From assembly GCF_017571525.1 (NCBI RefSeq), contig NZ_JAGETY010000005.1:1-64000 (forward strand): 64,000 bases of DNA. The letters are read 5' to 3'. The position numbers and the translations under genes were made by a program. This document shows, piece after piece, positions 42,351 through 51,618 of this stretch (positions are counted from its first letter, which is position 1; the number at the start of each line of letters is the position of its first letter). The notes beneath the pieces were generated by a model. It was not told the origin of the DNA. It saw nothing but the letters and a program-made list of their open reading frames with translations, and did no database searches. This DNA comes from Hymenobacter sp. BT559. Lineage in GTDB: Bacteria; Bacteroidota; Bacteroidia; Cytophagales; Hymenobacteraceae.

Positions 42351-44294
42351 ATGCAAAACGTCACGCTACCCATCATGACTCGCCTGAACCTCCTAGAGGA
42401 AACGCGTTTTGAAAAGCTGCCGGTGGCCGTGTACCGCGACAAGGAAACGGCTGCCGTAAAAGTGGCCGCGCGCATTGCGGCCATCATCAAGCGCAAGCAG
42501 CAGGCCGGCGAACAGGCCGTGCTAGGGCTAGCCACCGGCGCCACGCCGGTAGGGGTGTACGAAGAGCTGGTGCGCCTGCACCGCGAGGAGGGCTTGAGCT
42601 TTCGCAACGTGGTGACGTTCAACCTGGATGAGTACTACCCCATGCAGCCCACGTCGGCGCAGAGCTACGTGACGTTCATGCACGAAAATCTGTTCGACCA
42701 CATCGACATTGCGCCGGAAAACGTGCACATCCCCGACGGCACGCTAGCCCCGGAAGACGTGGCCGCCTTCTGCCTCAACTATGAGCGCCAGATTGAGGAG
42801 GCCGGCGGGCTCGACCTGCAGCTGCTGGGCATTGGGCGCACGGGCCACGTGGGCTTCAACGAGCCGGGCTCGGCCCCTAACTCGGGCACGCGCCTGGTCA
42901 CGCTCGACGACCTGACGCGCCGCGATGCTTCGCGCGACTTCGGGGGCAAAGAGTACGTGCCGCGCAAGGCCATCACGATGGGCATCGGCACCATCTTCCA
43001 GGCCCGCGAGATTTTGCTGCTGGCCTGGAGCGGCAAGAAGGCGCCCATTATCAAGAAAGCCGTGGAGGGCGAGGTATCGAGCGAGGTGCCGGCTACGTAT
43101 CTGCAACTGGCTGAAAACGTAGAGTTTATTGTGGATGCCGAGGCGGCCGCCGAGCTCACGCGCTTCGACAAGCCCTGGCTGGTGAAGGACTGCGTGTGGG
43201 ATGAGCAGCTTATTAAAAAGGCGGTTATCTGGCTCTCCAATACGCTGGGCAAGCCTATTTTGAAGCTCACCGACGAGGACTACAATGCTCACGGGATGGC
43301 GCAGCTGGTGACCGAGCAAGGGCCAGCCTATGCCATTAACATCCACATTTTCAATAAGCTCCAGCACACCATTACGGGCTGGCCGGGCGGCAAGCCCGAT
43401 GCCGACGACTCGCAGCGCCCCGAGCGCGCCGTGCCGGCCAAGAAGCGGGTGGTCATTTTCTCACCCCACCCCGACGACGACGTGATTTCGATGGGCGGCA
43501 CCTTCATCCGGCTCATCGACCAGGGGCACGACGTGCACGTGGCCTACCAGACCTCGGGCAACACGGCCGTGTGGGACGACGACGTGCTGCGCTACGTGGA
43601 GTTTGCCATCGACTTTGAAACCAGCCTGGGCAAAGATGCCGGCCCACTCCGCAGCGTGTACGAAAACATGCGCGAGTTTATTCAGCAGAAGCAAACCAAC
43701 CAGGTTGATACGCAAGAGATTCGCAACGTCAAAGGCTTTATCCGCAAGAGCGAGGCTATTGCGGGGGCGCGTTACGCGGGCCTAGCCGACGACCACATTC
43801 ACTTTCAGGCGCTGCCCTTCTACGAGTCGGGCAAGACGCTAAAGAACTCGGTGACGGATAAGGATATTGAGCTGACAATGGCGCTGTTGCAGCAGGTACA
43901 GCCGCAGCAGGTGTTCGTGGCCGGCGACTTTGCCGACCCCAACGGCACGCACGTGGTGTGCTTCAATATTGTGGTGGAGGCGCTGCGCCGCCTGCGTAAA
44001 ACCGAGACCTGGGTGGCAGACTGCTGGATGTGGATGTACCGCGGGGCCTGGCACGAGTTTGAGCCCTACGAGATTGAGATGGCCGTGCCGCTGTCGCCGC
44101 AGGAGGTGATTCGCAAGCGCAACGCCATTTTCAAACACCAAAGCCAGAAGGATACGCCAGTGTTTCCGGGCGACGACGCGCGCGAGTTCTGGGTGCGGGC
44201 TGAGCACCGCAACCACGAAACCGCGCAGCAATACGACCGCCTGGGCATGGCCAACTACGAGGCCATGGAAGCATTCGTGCGCTGGCATTTTTAA
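42351..44294 (+). CDS. nagB: Glucosamine-6-phosphate deaminase-like domain fused to a PIG-L deacetylase domain
   Basis: A 647-residue two-domain protein. Residues about 1-300 are NagB-like: GATPVGVYEEL near 65, the FNLDEYY loop with D93, and IGRTGHVGFNEPGS at 161-174. In E. coli NagB the triad is D141-H143-E148; here H166 and E171 align but the Asp is T164. Residues about 365-600 are PIG-L/LmbE-like, with SPHPDDD at 371-377 (zinc ligands H373, D376) and a later DPNGTHVV. PIG-L proteins deacetylate GlcNAc groups, so the fusion could do both NagA and NagB steps on GlcNAc-6-P; this is an inference. Such fusions are known in Bacteroidota. An alternative start is the ATG at 42375. Confidence 0.88.
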   Translation: MQNVTLPIMTRLNLLEETRFEKLPVAVYRDKETAAVKVAARIAAIIKRKQQAGEQAVLGLATGATPVGVYEELVRLHREEGLSFRNVVTFNLDEYYPMQPTSAQSYVTFMHENLFDHIDIAPENVHIPDGTLAPEDVAAFCLNYERQIEEAGGLDLQLLGIGRTGHVGFNEPGSAPNSGTRLVTLDDLTRRDASRDFGGKEYVPRKAITMGIGTIFQAREILLLAWSGKKAPIIKKAVEGEVSSEVPATYLQLAENVEFIVDAEAAAELTRFDKPWLVKDCVWDEQLIKKAVIWLSNTLGKPILKLTDEDYNAHGMAQLVTEQGPAYAINIHIFNKLQHTITGWPGGKPDADDSQRPERAVPAKKRVVIFSPHPDDDVISMGGTFIRLIDQGHDVHVAYQTSGNTAVWDDDVLRYVEFAIDFETSLGKDAGPLRSVYENMREFIQQKQTNQVDTQEIRNVKGFIRKSEAIAGARYAGLADDHIHFQALPFYESGKTLKNSVTDKDIELTMALLQQVQPQQVFVAGDFADPNGTHVVCFNIVVEALRRLRKTETWVADCWMWMYRGAWHEFEPYEIEMAVPLSPQEVIRKRNAIFKHQSQKDTPVFPGDDAREFWVRAEHRNHETAQQYDRLGMANYEAMEAFVRWHF

Positions 44295-44304
44295 GCTGAA
44301 CCCG

Positions 44305-45183
44305 ATGAGCAGCGACAAATACCTGGGCGTAGACATTGGCGGCACGAAGGTGCACCTGGGCGTAGTGCAGCACGGCCAGGTGGTGCAGGAAACGCGGTTT
44401 GAAACGCCGATGGATGCACCTCGGGAAGTGATTCTGGCCGAGCTGACGCGCCAGCTAGCCCCCCTGTTGACCGACGACGTGGCGGGCATCGGTATCGGGG
44501 TGCCGGGGCTGGTAGATGAGGTGAATGGTATCGTGCACAACGTGCAGAATATTCCGTCGTGGCGGGAGGTGCATCTGCGGCAGCACCTGGCCGGCCACTT
44601 CGAGCAGCCGGTGTATATGACCAACGATGCCAATGCCTTTGCCGTTGGCGAAAAGATGTATGGCCAAGGCCAGCCCTACGCCAATTTGGTGGGCCTGGTG
44701 CTGGGCACCGGGCTAGGGGGCGGCATCATCATCAACCACCAGGTGTATGGCGGCACGCTGGCCAGTGCCGGTGAGTTTGGCAGCGTGCCCTACCTCGACA
44801 AAACGCTGGAGGACTATTGCAGCGGCAAGTTTTTCGCGCAGCGCACCGGCCGGCCGGGCACCGAGTGGTACGCCCGCGCCCGGCGGGGCGACGCCGAGGC
44901 ACTGGCCATGTACGCCGAGTTTGGCTGGCACCTGGGGCAGGCGCTGCACATCATCCTATATGCCCTGGCGCCCGAGGCTGTTATCCTGGGTGGCTCGGTG
45001 AGCAAGGGCTTTGAGTACTTCCGCAGCAGCCTGCACGAAAGCTTGGCCGCGTTTCCTTTCAAACAAGTAACGGAGCGGCTGGTCGTGGCGCCCTCGGCCC
45101 TCGGCAACGCCGCCGTGCTGGGCGCGGCGGCCCTCTGCCACATGAAACAGCTTACTTCTCACCACCCCGCGCTCGCGTCATGA
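44305..45183 (+). CDS. ROK family sugar kinase (GlcNAc/glucose kinase-like)
   Basis: A 292-residue cytosolic kinase with the ATP motif GVDIGGTKVHLG at residues 8-19, a second GLVLGTGLGGGIIIN near 131-145 and the sugar-binding NDANAFAVGE near 111-120. The zinc-binding Cys cluster seen in the neighbouring ROK repressor is absent, as in some ROK kinases. There is no DNA-binding domain. It probably phosphorylates GlcNAc or glucose from the hydrolases around it. It overlaps the GH20 gene by ATGA. Confidence 0.88.
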   Translation: MSSDKYLGVDIGGTKVHLGVVQHGQVVQETRFETPMDAPREVILAELTRQLAPLLTDDVAGIGIGVPGLVDEVNGIVHNVQNIPSWREVHLRQHLAGHFEQPVYMTNDANAFAVGEKMYGQGQPYANLVGLVLGTGLGGGIIINHQVYGGTLASAGEFGSVPYLDKTLEDYCSGKFFAQRTGRPGTEWYARARRGDAEALAMYAEFGWHLGQALHIILYALAPEAVILGGSVSKGFEYFRSSLHESLAAFPFKQVTERLVVAPSALGNAAVLGAAALCHMKQLTSHHPALAS

Positions 45184-47516
45184 AGAAGACTTTACTAGCC
45201 GCCGTAGCTGCCACGCTGAGCCTGGCCGGGCTAGCCCCGGTCCACAGCCAGCAGGCCCCTGTCAGCGCGGCCGGCATCGCGGTTATTCCGCAGCCGGTGC
45301 GGCTGGTGCCCGGCACGGGTCGCTTCGCGATTACGCCCGAGACCAAGATTTACGTGGGGCCCAAGAATGAGGAGCTGCGCCGCATCGGCCAGAGCCTGAG
45401 CGCCGAGATAGGCCGCGCTACCGGCGTAACGCCGCCCGTAGTGGCTGCCGCCCCGGGCAAGCAGGCTGCGGGGGCCATCCACTTAAAGCTTTTAGCGGCG
45501 CCCGATACTCTAGGGGCCGAAGGCTACACCTTGAGCGTGCAGCCGGGCCAGGTAGTGCTGGCCGCGCGCCAGCCGCAGGGCTTGTACCTGGGCACCCAGA
45601 CTATCCGGCAGCTGCTGCCGCCGCAGCGTACGGCAGGGGCTAGCCTGCCCGCCGTGGAAGTGACCGACAAGCCCCGCTACCAGTGGCGCGGCATGCACCT
45701 CGACGTGAGCCGCCATTTCTTCCCGGTGGAGTTTGTGAAGCAGTACATCGACTACCTGGCTTTGCACAAGATGAACACCTTCCATTGGCACCTCACGGAT
45801 GACCAGGGCTGGCGCATCGAGATAAAGAAATACCCCAAGCTGACCTCGGTGGGCGGGTTCCGCGAGGGCACGCTCATCGGCCACTACGGCGCCAAAGTGC
45901 CTGAATACGACCACGTGCGCTACGGCGGCTTCTACACCCAGGAGCAGATAAAAGAGGTGGTAAAGTATGCGCAGGACCGCTACATCACGGTGGTGCCCGA
46001 AATTGAAATGCCCGGCCACGCGCTGGCGGCGCTCACGGCCTATCCGGAGCTGTCGTGCACTGGCGGGCCGTTTCAGGTAGGGCAGACCTGGGGCGTGTAT
46101 GACGACATTTTTTGCGCCGGCAACGACCAAACCTTCGCCTTTTTGCAGGATGTGCTGACGGAGGTGATGCCGCTGTTTCCGAGCAAAATCGTGCACATCG
46201 GCGGCGACGAAGCCCCTAAAACCCGCTGGAAAACTTGCCCCAAGTGCCAGGCCCGCATCAAGGCCGAGCACCTGAAAGACGAGCATGAATTGCAGAGCTA
46301 CTTCGTGCAGCGCATGGAAAAATTCGTGAACAGCAAGGGCAAAACCATCATGGGCTGGGATGAAATCCTGGAGGGTGGGCTAGCCCCCAATGCGGCCGTG
46401 ATGAGCTGGCGCGGCATGGAAGGCGGCACGGCCGCCGCCCGGCAAAAGCACCAGGTGGTGATGACGCCCGGCGAGTTTGTGTACTTCGACCACGCCCAGG
46501 GCGACCCTAGCCTGGAACCACTGAGCATCGGCGGCTACCTGCCGCTGGAGAAAGTCTATGCCTTCGAGCCCACGCCTAAGGAGCTGACGGCCGAGGAGCG
46601 CAAGTACATTTTGGGCGCCCAGGCCAACCTCTGGACCGAGTATATCCCGACCACGCAGCAGGCCGAGTACATGGTGCTACCTCGCATGTCGGCCCTGGCC
46701 GAAGTGCTTTGGACGCCGGCCAGCCTCAAAAACTGGGAGAGCTTCAAGGTGCGGATGCAGCCGCAGTACCAGCGCTTTGCCGCGCTAGGGGCCAATTATG
46801 CCAAGAGCGCCTTCAACGTGCGCCAGCAGTTTGTGCCCGACACCACCAAGGGCGGCGACGTGGTAAGGCTGCTGCTCGATGCCACCGGCCCACAAATAGT
46901 CTATACCCTCGACGGCTCGGCCCCAAGCCCGTCTTCCGCCATTTACAAGGGCCCCTTCACGCTCAGCAGCTCGGCCGTGGTGAAGGCGACTTCCTTTGAG
47001 AACGGCCAGCCCGCCGGCAAGACCACGACTACCAAGCTGCTCGCCCACAAAGCCCTGGCTGCCCCAACCCGGCTAGCCAGCGCGCCCAATAAAAACTACC
47101 TGGCCCAGGGCCCGCTCACGCTGGTCGATGGCCTGCACGGCTCGCTGAGCCACACCGATGGGCGCTGGCTAGGCTTTCTGGGTACTGACCTGATGGCCAC
47201 TATTGACCTCAAAAAGACCGCCGAAGTCAGCAGCTTGCGCAGCACGTTCTTGCAAAAGCTCGAAGACAAAATACTGCTGCCCAGAGTGCTGGAAGTAGCC
47301 GTGTCGAATGATGGCCGCACTTACAAAACGGTGTACACCGGGCCGGTTGAGGCGGCCCAGTCTGGCACCAGCATCGGCGAAGTGAAAGCCGACTGGAAGA
47401 AAACCAAAGCCCGCTTCGTGCGCGTCACGGCCAAGAATGCCCAGCCGCTAGCCCCCGGTACCACACCCCAAGACACCGATACCTGGCTATTTGCCGACGA
47501 GCTGGTGGTTGAGTAA
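45180..47516 (+). CDS. Exported beta-N-acetylhexosaminidase, GH20
   Basis: A 778-residue protein with a signal peptide (about 1-24). The GH20 N-terminal domain (about 35-165) precedes the barrel; the catalytic pair D343-E344 is in HIGGDEAPKTRW. Near the C-terminus there are a CHB_HEX_C-like segment (YTLDGSAPSPSSAIYKGPF, about 575-595, seen as TLDGSAPSPSS) and an F5/8-like beta domain (LVDGLHGSLSHTDGRWLGF). It should release terminal GlcNAc or GalNAc from glycans. Its ATG overlaps the kinase stop, linking GlcNAc release and phosphorylation. Confidence 0.95.
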   Translation: MKKTLLAAVAATLSLAGLAPVHSQQAPVSAAGIAVIPQPVRLVPGTGRFAITPETKIYVGPKNEELRRIGQSLSAEIGRATGVTPPVVAAAPGKQAAGAIHLKLLAAPDTLGAEGYTLSVQPGQVVLAARQPQGLYLGTQTIRQLLPPQRTAGASLPAVEVTDKPRYQWRGMHLDVSRHFFPVEFVKQYIDYLALHKMNTFHWHLTDDQGWRIEIKKYPKLTSVGGFREGTLIGHYGAKVPEYDHVRYGGFYTQEQIKEVVKYAQDRYITVVPEIEMPGHALAALTAYPELSCTGGPFQVGQTWGVYDDIFCAGNDQTFAFLQDVLTEVMPLFPSKIVHIGGDEAPKTRWKTCPKCQARIKAEHLKDEHELQSYFVQRMEKFVNSKGKTIMGWDEILEGGLAPNAAVMSWRGMEGGTAAARQKHQVVMTPGEFVYFDHAQGDPSLEPLSIGGYLPLEKVYAFEPTPKELTAEERKYILGAQANLWTEYIPTTQQAEYMVLPRMSALAEVLWTPASLKNWESFKVRMQPQYQRFAALGANYAKSAFNVRQQFVPDTTKGGDVVRLLLDATGPQIVYTLDGSAPSPSSAIYKGPFTLSSSAVVKATSFENGQPAGKTTTTKLLAHKALAAPTRLASAPNKNYLAQGPLTLVDGLHGSLSHTDGRWLGFLGTDLMATIDLKKTAEVSSLRSTFLQKLEDKILLPRVLEVAVSNDGRTYKTVYTGPVEAAQSGTSIGEVKADWKKTKARFVRVTAKNAQPLAPGTTPQDTDTWLFADELVVE

Positions 47517-47588
47517 CCCATTGCTTGCCACCTGCTAACTGGCCTGCTTGCCCGTTTGCCCTCCCCTAAAAATCAACCTGATAGCATC

Positions 47589-48878
47589 ATGCCTACTGTA
47601 GCTACCACGGCCCCGGCGCCCACCCGCCCGGCCACCGGCCAGCCCACCAAGTCGATTGTCATTATCGGGGCGTTGTTTTTCATCTTCGGCTTCGTCACCT
47701 GGCTCAACTCGGTGCTGATTCCGTACCTGCGCATTGCCTGCGAGCTGACCAACTTCGAGGCCTACCTGGTCACGTTTGCCTTCTACATCTCGTACCTGGT
47801 GATGGCTATTCCCTCGGCCTGGGTGCTGAAGGCCACCGGGTTTAAGAAGGGCATGTCGCTCGGGCTGCTGGTGATGGGGGTGGGGGCATTGCTTTTCGTG
47901 CCCGCGGCGCTCACGCGCACCTACGGGCTATTCCTGCTAGGGCTGTTTGTGCAAGGCACGGGGCTAGCGGTGCTCCAAACGGCGGCTAACCCCTACATCA
48001 CCATCCTAGGCCCGCGCGAAAGCGCCGCCAAGCGCATCAGCATCATGGGCATCTGCAACAAGGTGGCTGGGGCGCTGGCGCCCATCGCGCTCGGCACCGT
48101 AGCACTCAAGGATGCCGATGCCCTGGTAAAGCGCCTGGGTAGCCTCAGCACGGCGGCCAAGGCCGCTGAACTCGACGCCTTGGCCGCCCGCGTAATCACG
48201 CCCTACCTGCTGATGCTGGCTGTGCTGCTGGTGCTGGCCGGGCTCATCTACTTCTCGTCGCTGCCCGAAATAGACACCGACCACGAAGACGAGAGCGTGG
48301 CGGCCGCTAACACCTATAAGTCGAGCATTTTTCACTTTCCGCACCTGCTGCTAGGGGCGCTAGCCATGTTTTTTTATGTGGGGGTCGAGGTAATTTCCGG
48401 CGACACCATCATCAGCTACGGTGCCTCGCAGGGTATTGTCCTGGCTACGGCTAAGTTTTTCACCACGTGCACGTTGGTAGCCATGATAGTGGGCTATGGC
48501 GTGGGCATTGTGGCCATTCCGCGGTTTATCTCGCAAGAAAAGGCCCTGCAGGTTTCAGCCATCCTGGGGGTGATGTTTGCGCTGGGCGCATTGTTCACCC
48601 ACAGCTACCTATCAGTACTCTTTATCTCGCTGCTGGGGCTAGCCAACTCGTTGATTTTCCCGGCTATTTGGCCGCTGGCTATTGAGGGGCTTGGGCGCTT
48701 CACCAAGCTGGGCTCGTCGTTGCTCATCATGGCCATTGCCGGCGGCGCGGTGCTACCGCCGCTCTACGGGCTGCTCGCCGACCATTCTTCGCCACAACAT
48801 GCTTATTGGCTGGTGATTCCGTGCTACTTGTTTTTGCTGTTTTACGGCACGGTCGGGCATAAAGCCCGGCGTGCCTAG
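47589..48878 (+). CDS. Sugar MFS transporter, FucP/NagP/GluP type
   Basis: A 429-residue membrane protein with about 12 hydrophobic helices. The start ATG at 47589 is used rather than an in-frame TTG upstream. FucP-family hallmarks are FFIFGFVTWLNSVLIPYLRIACELTNFEAYLV (seen as FGFVTWLNSVLIPYL) and TGLAVLQTAANPYITILGP. Family members carry fucose, glucose/galactose or GlcNAc by proton symport. The gene lies directly after GH20 and near GlcNAc genes, so GlcNAc (NagP-like) is the best guess; fucose is also possible with the two fucosidases. Confidence 0.9.
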   Translation: MPTVATTAPAPTRPATGQPTKSIVIIGALFFIFGFVTWLNSVLIPYLRIACELTNFEAYLVTFAFYISYLVMAIPSAWVLKATGFKKGMSLGLLVMGVGALLFVPAALTRTYGLFLLGLFVQGTGLAVLQTAANPYITILGPRESAAKRISIMGICNKVAGALAPIALGTVALKDADALVKRLGSLSTAAKAAELDALAARVITPYLLMLAVLLVLAGLIYFSSLPEIDTDHEDESVAAANTYKSSIFHFPHLLLGALAMFFYVGVEVISGDTIISYGASQGIVLATAKFFTTCTLVAMIVGYGVGIVAIPRFISQEKALQVSAILGVMFALGALFTHSYLSVLFISLLGLANSLIFPAIWPLAIEGLGRFTKLGSSLLIMAIAGGAVLPPLYGLLADHSSPQHAYWLVIPCYLFLLFYGTVGHKARRA

Positions 48879-48907
48879 GGGTTGTTTTAGTGGGGCATCC
48901 CGCCCAC

Positions 48908-51583
48908 ATGTTTTTTCGAATGACAATATTTCGTTACCTGCTTTTACTGCTCACGCTAGCCAGCATTTCTCCGCTGGCCGCGCAGCAGCGCTATGAGCTG
49001 AACAGCGGCTGGCAGGCCATGCCCATTGCCAAAGTGCCAGCTGCTGGAGCGCAGCTCTCGCGGCCGGGCTACGCGCTCACGGGCTGGCTACCGGCCGTGG
49101 TGCCCGGCACGGTGCTCACCACGCAGCTGGCCAACAAGCAAGTGCCCGACCCCTTCTTCGGGATGAACAACGAGCGCATCCCGGACATTTACCGCACCGG
49201 GCGCGACTACTACACCTACTGGTTTGTCAAAGATTTTCAGGAGGCACCCGCCGCTGGCGATGGGCAGGTGTGGCTGCACTTGCGCGGCGTGAACTACAGC
49301 TGCGAGGTGTTTTTGAATGGTCAGAAGCTCAACAAGCAGACGCACCACGGCATGTTTCTGCGCCAGGCCTACAACATCACGCCCTACTTGGCCAAGGACG
49401 GCCGCAACCGCCTGGCCGTAGTGGTGTACCCGCCCGACCCCGTGGGTAACCCCAACGGCGGCCAGGGTGGCGACGGCACCATTGCCCGCAATGTGAGCAC
49501 GCAATACACGGCCGGCTGGGACTGGATTCGGCCCATCCGCGACCGCAATACCGGCATCTGGGACAAGGTGACGATTGAGAAAACGCGGGCTATCAACCTC
49601 AAAAACCCGCACGTCATCACCCGCGTGCCGGGTGTGCGCCTGCCCGATGGCCCCCAGGCCCCCGCTAGCCTCGACGTGACGGCCGAGCTGGAAAACCCGA
49701 CCGCCAAAGCCGTGGCCGGCACCCTGCAATACACTATTGCGGGCCAGCTGGTGAAGCAAGCCGTGACGGTGCCTGCGCATGCCACTAAGCTGGTGCGCAT
49801 GCCCGCTCACACGCTGGCTAGCCCCCGGCTGTGGTGGCCTAATGGCTACGGGCCGCAAAACTTGTACGCGCTGAAGATGCAGTTCCTGACGGGCGGCAAA
49901 ACCGTTTCGGATGAAGAGAACCTGCAAGTGGGCGTGCGCCAATTAGGGCACGTCTGGAATGAGCACACTCAGAGTATGCAGGTGCTGCTCAATGGTCAGA
50001 AAATCTTCGTGAAGGGCGGCAACTGGATTATTTCTGACGCCATGCTGCGCTTCACGAAGGCGCGCTACGATGCCGAAATCCGGTTTCACCGCGACATGAA
50101 CCTCAACCTCATCCGGATATGGGGCGGGGCGCTGGTAGAGCGGCCCGAGTTTTACGAAGCCTGCGATAAATACGGCCTGCTCGTGATGCAGGACTTCTGG
50201 GTGTCGGGCGACGCCAATGGCCGCTGGGTAGACCCCCAGAAGCTGGAAGACCAGTGGACCCGCCGCCAGTACCCGAACGACCACCGGCTGTTTATCAACT
50301 CGGCCGCCGACCAGATAAAAATGGTGCGCAACTACGCCTCGCTGGGCATCTGGTGCGGCGGCAACGAAATCACTCCGCCCCACGATATTCTCACGGCGCT
50401 GCAAGACTCGCTCTTGCCCCGGCTCGATGGCACGCGGTGGTTTATCCCGTTCTCCAACGCCGACAGCATGTCGTTCAACAACCAGGGCGGCAACGGCGAC
50501 GGGCCGTATGGCATTCAGCCCATCAGCCAGTTTTGGGCGCACCGCACCTACCCCTTCAACTCGGAGGTAGGCTCGGTGGGCGTGGGCGATGTCGAGTCGC
50601 TTGAGCGCTTCCTGCCCGCGGCCAACCTCGTGGCTCCGCGCTACCTGGGGGCTAGCAGCAAGCCCACCGAGCAGGTCGACTCCATGTGGACTTACCACAC
50701 CTACATCAACTACGAGCAGTACCTGCTGCCCTACGGCGCGCCTAGGAACATTAAGGACTTCGGCCTGAAGGCCCAGCTCGTGAACTACGACCAGTACCGC
50801 GCCCTCATGGAAGGCTTCAGCTCGCACATGTGGGACTGGTACACCGGCAGCATCATCTGGAAAACGCAGAACCCCTGGACCGCCATGCGCGGGCAGATGT
50901 ACGACTACTACCTCGACCCCAACGCCTGCCTCTACGGCCTGCGCTCCGGCAGCGAACCGCTCCACGTGATGTATAACCCGGTAGATAGCATGGTGATGAT
51001 TACCAATAACTTGTTTCGGGCGAAGCGCGACCTGATGTTGGTAGTCGATGCTTATGACATGGCCGGCAAAAAGACCAACATCACGCAGGTAATAGTAGAG
51101 GCCGGGCCGTCGATGTCGAAGAAATTCCTGCCCATCAACAGCGTCGTGAAGCAGCTAGGCCAGCAGAAAGGCCTGTTCCTATCACTACAGCTGCAAGACC
51201 TGCGCAAGCAGGTAGTCAGCAATAATTTCTACTGGCTACCCGACGGCCGGGGCGAGTACTCGGGCCTGCAAAACATGCCGAAAACTGCCGTGCGCGCCAC
51301 CGCCCACCAAACGGCGCTCGGCAAAATTGCCGTGACGCTCACCAACCCGAGTGGCGCGCCGGTGGCCTTCTTCAACCGCCTCGCCCTGGTGAACCCTAGC
51401 ACGCAAAAACGCATCCTCCCGGTTTTCTATACCGACAACTACGTGTCGGTGCTGCCCGGCGAAAGCAAAACCGTTGGGCTCGACTACACCCCGGCGGCCG
51501 GCCAGCCCGCGCCCGTGGTATCGGTTGAGGGCTGGAATGTAGACAAACTCCTATTGCCCGTTGCGGGCGCCGCCACCAAGTAA
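48908..51583 (+). CDS. Exported GH2 glycosidase (beta-mannosidase / endo-beta-mannosidase-like)
   Basis: An 891-residue protein with a signal peptide (start ATG 48908; ATG 48920 is also possible; signal cut near LAAQQ). The GH2 jelly-roll has YWFVKDFQ near 98 and the barrel has NLIRIWGGALVERPEFYEACDKYGLLVMQDFWV (seen as IRIWGGALVERPEFYEACD). Acid/base E487 is in CGGNEITPP and the probable nucleophile is E553 in NSEVGSVGV. It resembles mannosylglycoprotein endo-beta-mannosidase and exo-beta-glucosaminidase-type GH2s; a role on the Man-beta-1,4-GlcNAc core of N-glycans is likely in this context. Confidence 0.87.
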   Translation: MFFRMTIFRYLLLLLTLASISPLAAQQRYELNSGWQAMPIAKVPAAGAQLSRPGYALTGWLPAVVPGTVLTTQLANKQVPDPFFGMNNERIPDIYRTGRDYYTYWFVKDFQEAPAAGDGQVWLHLRGVNYSCEVFLNGQKLNKQTHHGMFLRQAYNITPYLAKDGRNRLAVVVYPPDPVGNPNGGQGGDGTIARNVSTQYTAGWDWIRPIRDRNTGIWDKVTIEKTRAINLKNPHVITRVPGVRLPDGPQAPASLDVTAELENPTAKAVAGTLQYTIAGQLVKQAVTVPAHATKLVRMPAHTLASPRLWWPNGYGPQNLYALKMQFLTGGKTVSDEENLQVGVRQLGHVWNEHTQSMQVLLNGQKIFVKGGNWIISDAMLRFTKARYDAEIRFHRDMNLNLIRIWGGALVERPEFYEACDKYGLLVMQDFWVSGDANGRWVDPQKLEDQWTRRQYPNDHRLFINSAADQIKMVRNYASLGIWCGGNEITPPHDILTALQDSLLPRLDGTRWFIPFSNADSMSFNNQGGNGDGPYGIQPISQFWAHRTYPFNSEVGSVGVGDVESLERFLPAANLVAPRYLGASSKPTEQVDSMWTYHTYINYEQYLLPYGAPRNIKDFGLKAQLVNYDQYRALMEGFSSHMWDWYTGSIIWKTQNPWTAMRGQMYDYYLDPNACLYGLRSGSEPLHVMYNPVDSMVMITNNLFRAKRDLMLVVDAYDMAGKKTNITQVIVEAGPSMSKKFLPINSVVKQLGQQKGLFLSLQLQDLRKQVVSNNFYWLPDGRGEYSGLQNMPKTAVRATAHQTALGKIAVTLTNPSGAPVAFFNRLALVNPSTQKRILPVFYTDNYVSVLPGESKTVGLDYTPAAGQPAPVVSVEGWNVDKLLLPVAGAATK

Positions 51584-51618
51584 TATCCTGGCTTTTCCCA
51601 CCCTAGCACTACATATTT

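Noticed and set aside
47556-47588. TTG start for the MFS transporter
   Set aside because: The ATG at 47589 gives an equally complete transporter; the extra residues carry no conserved feature.
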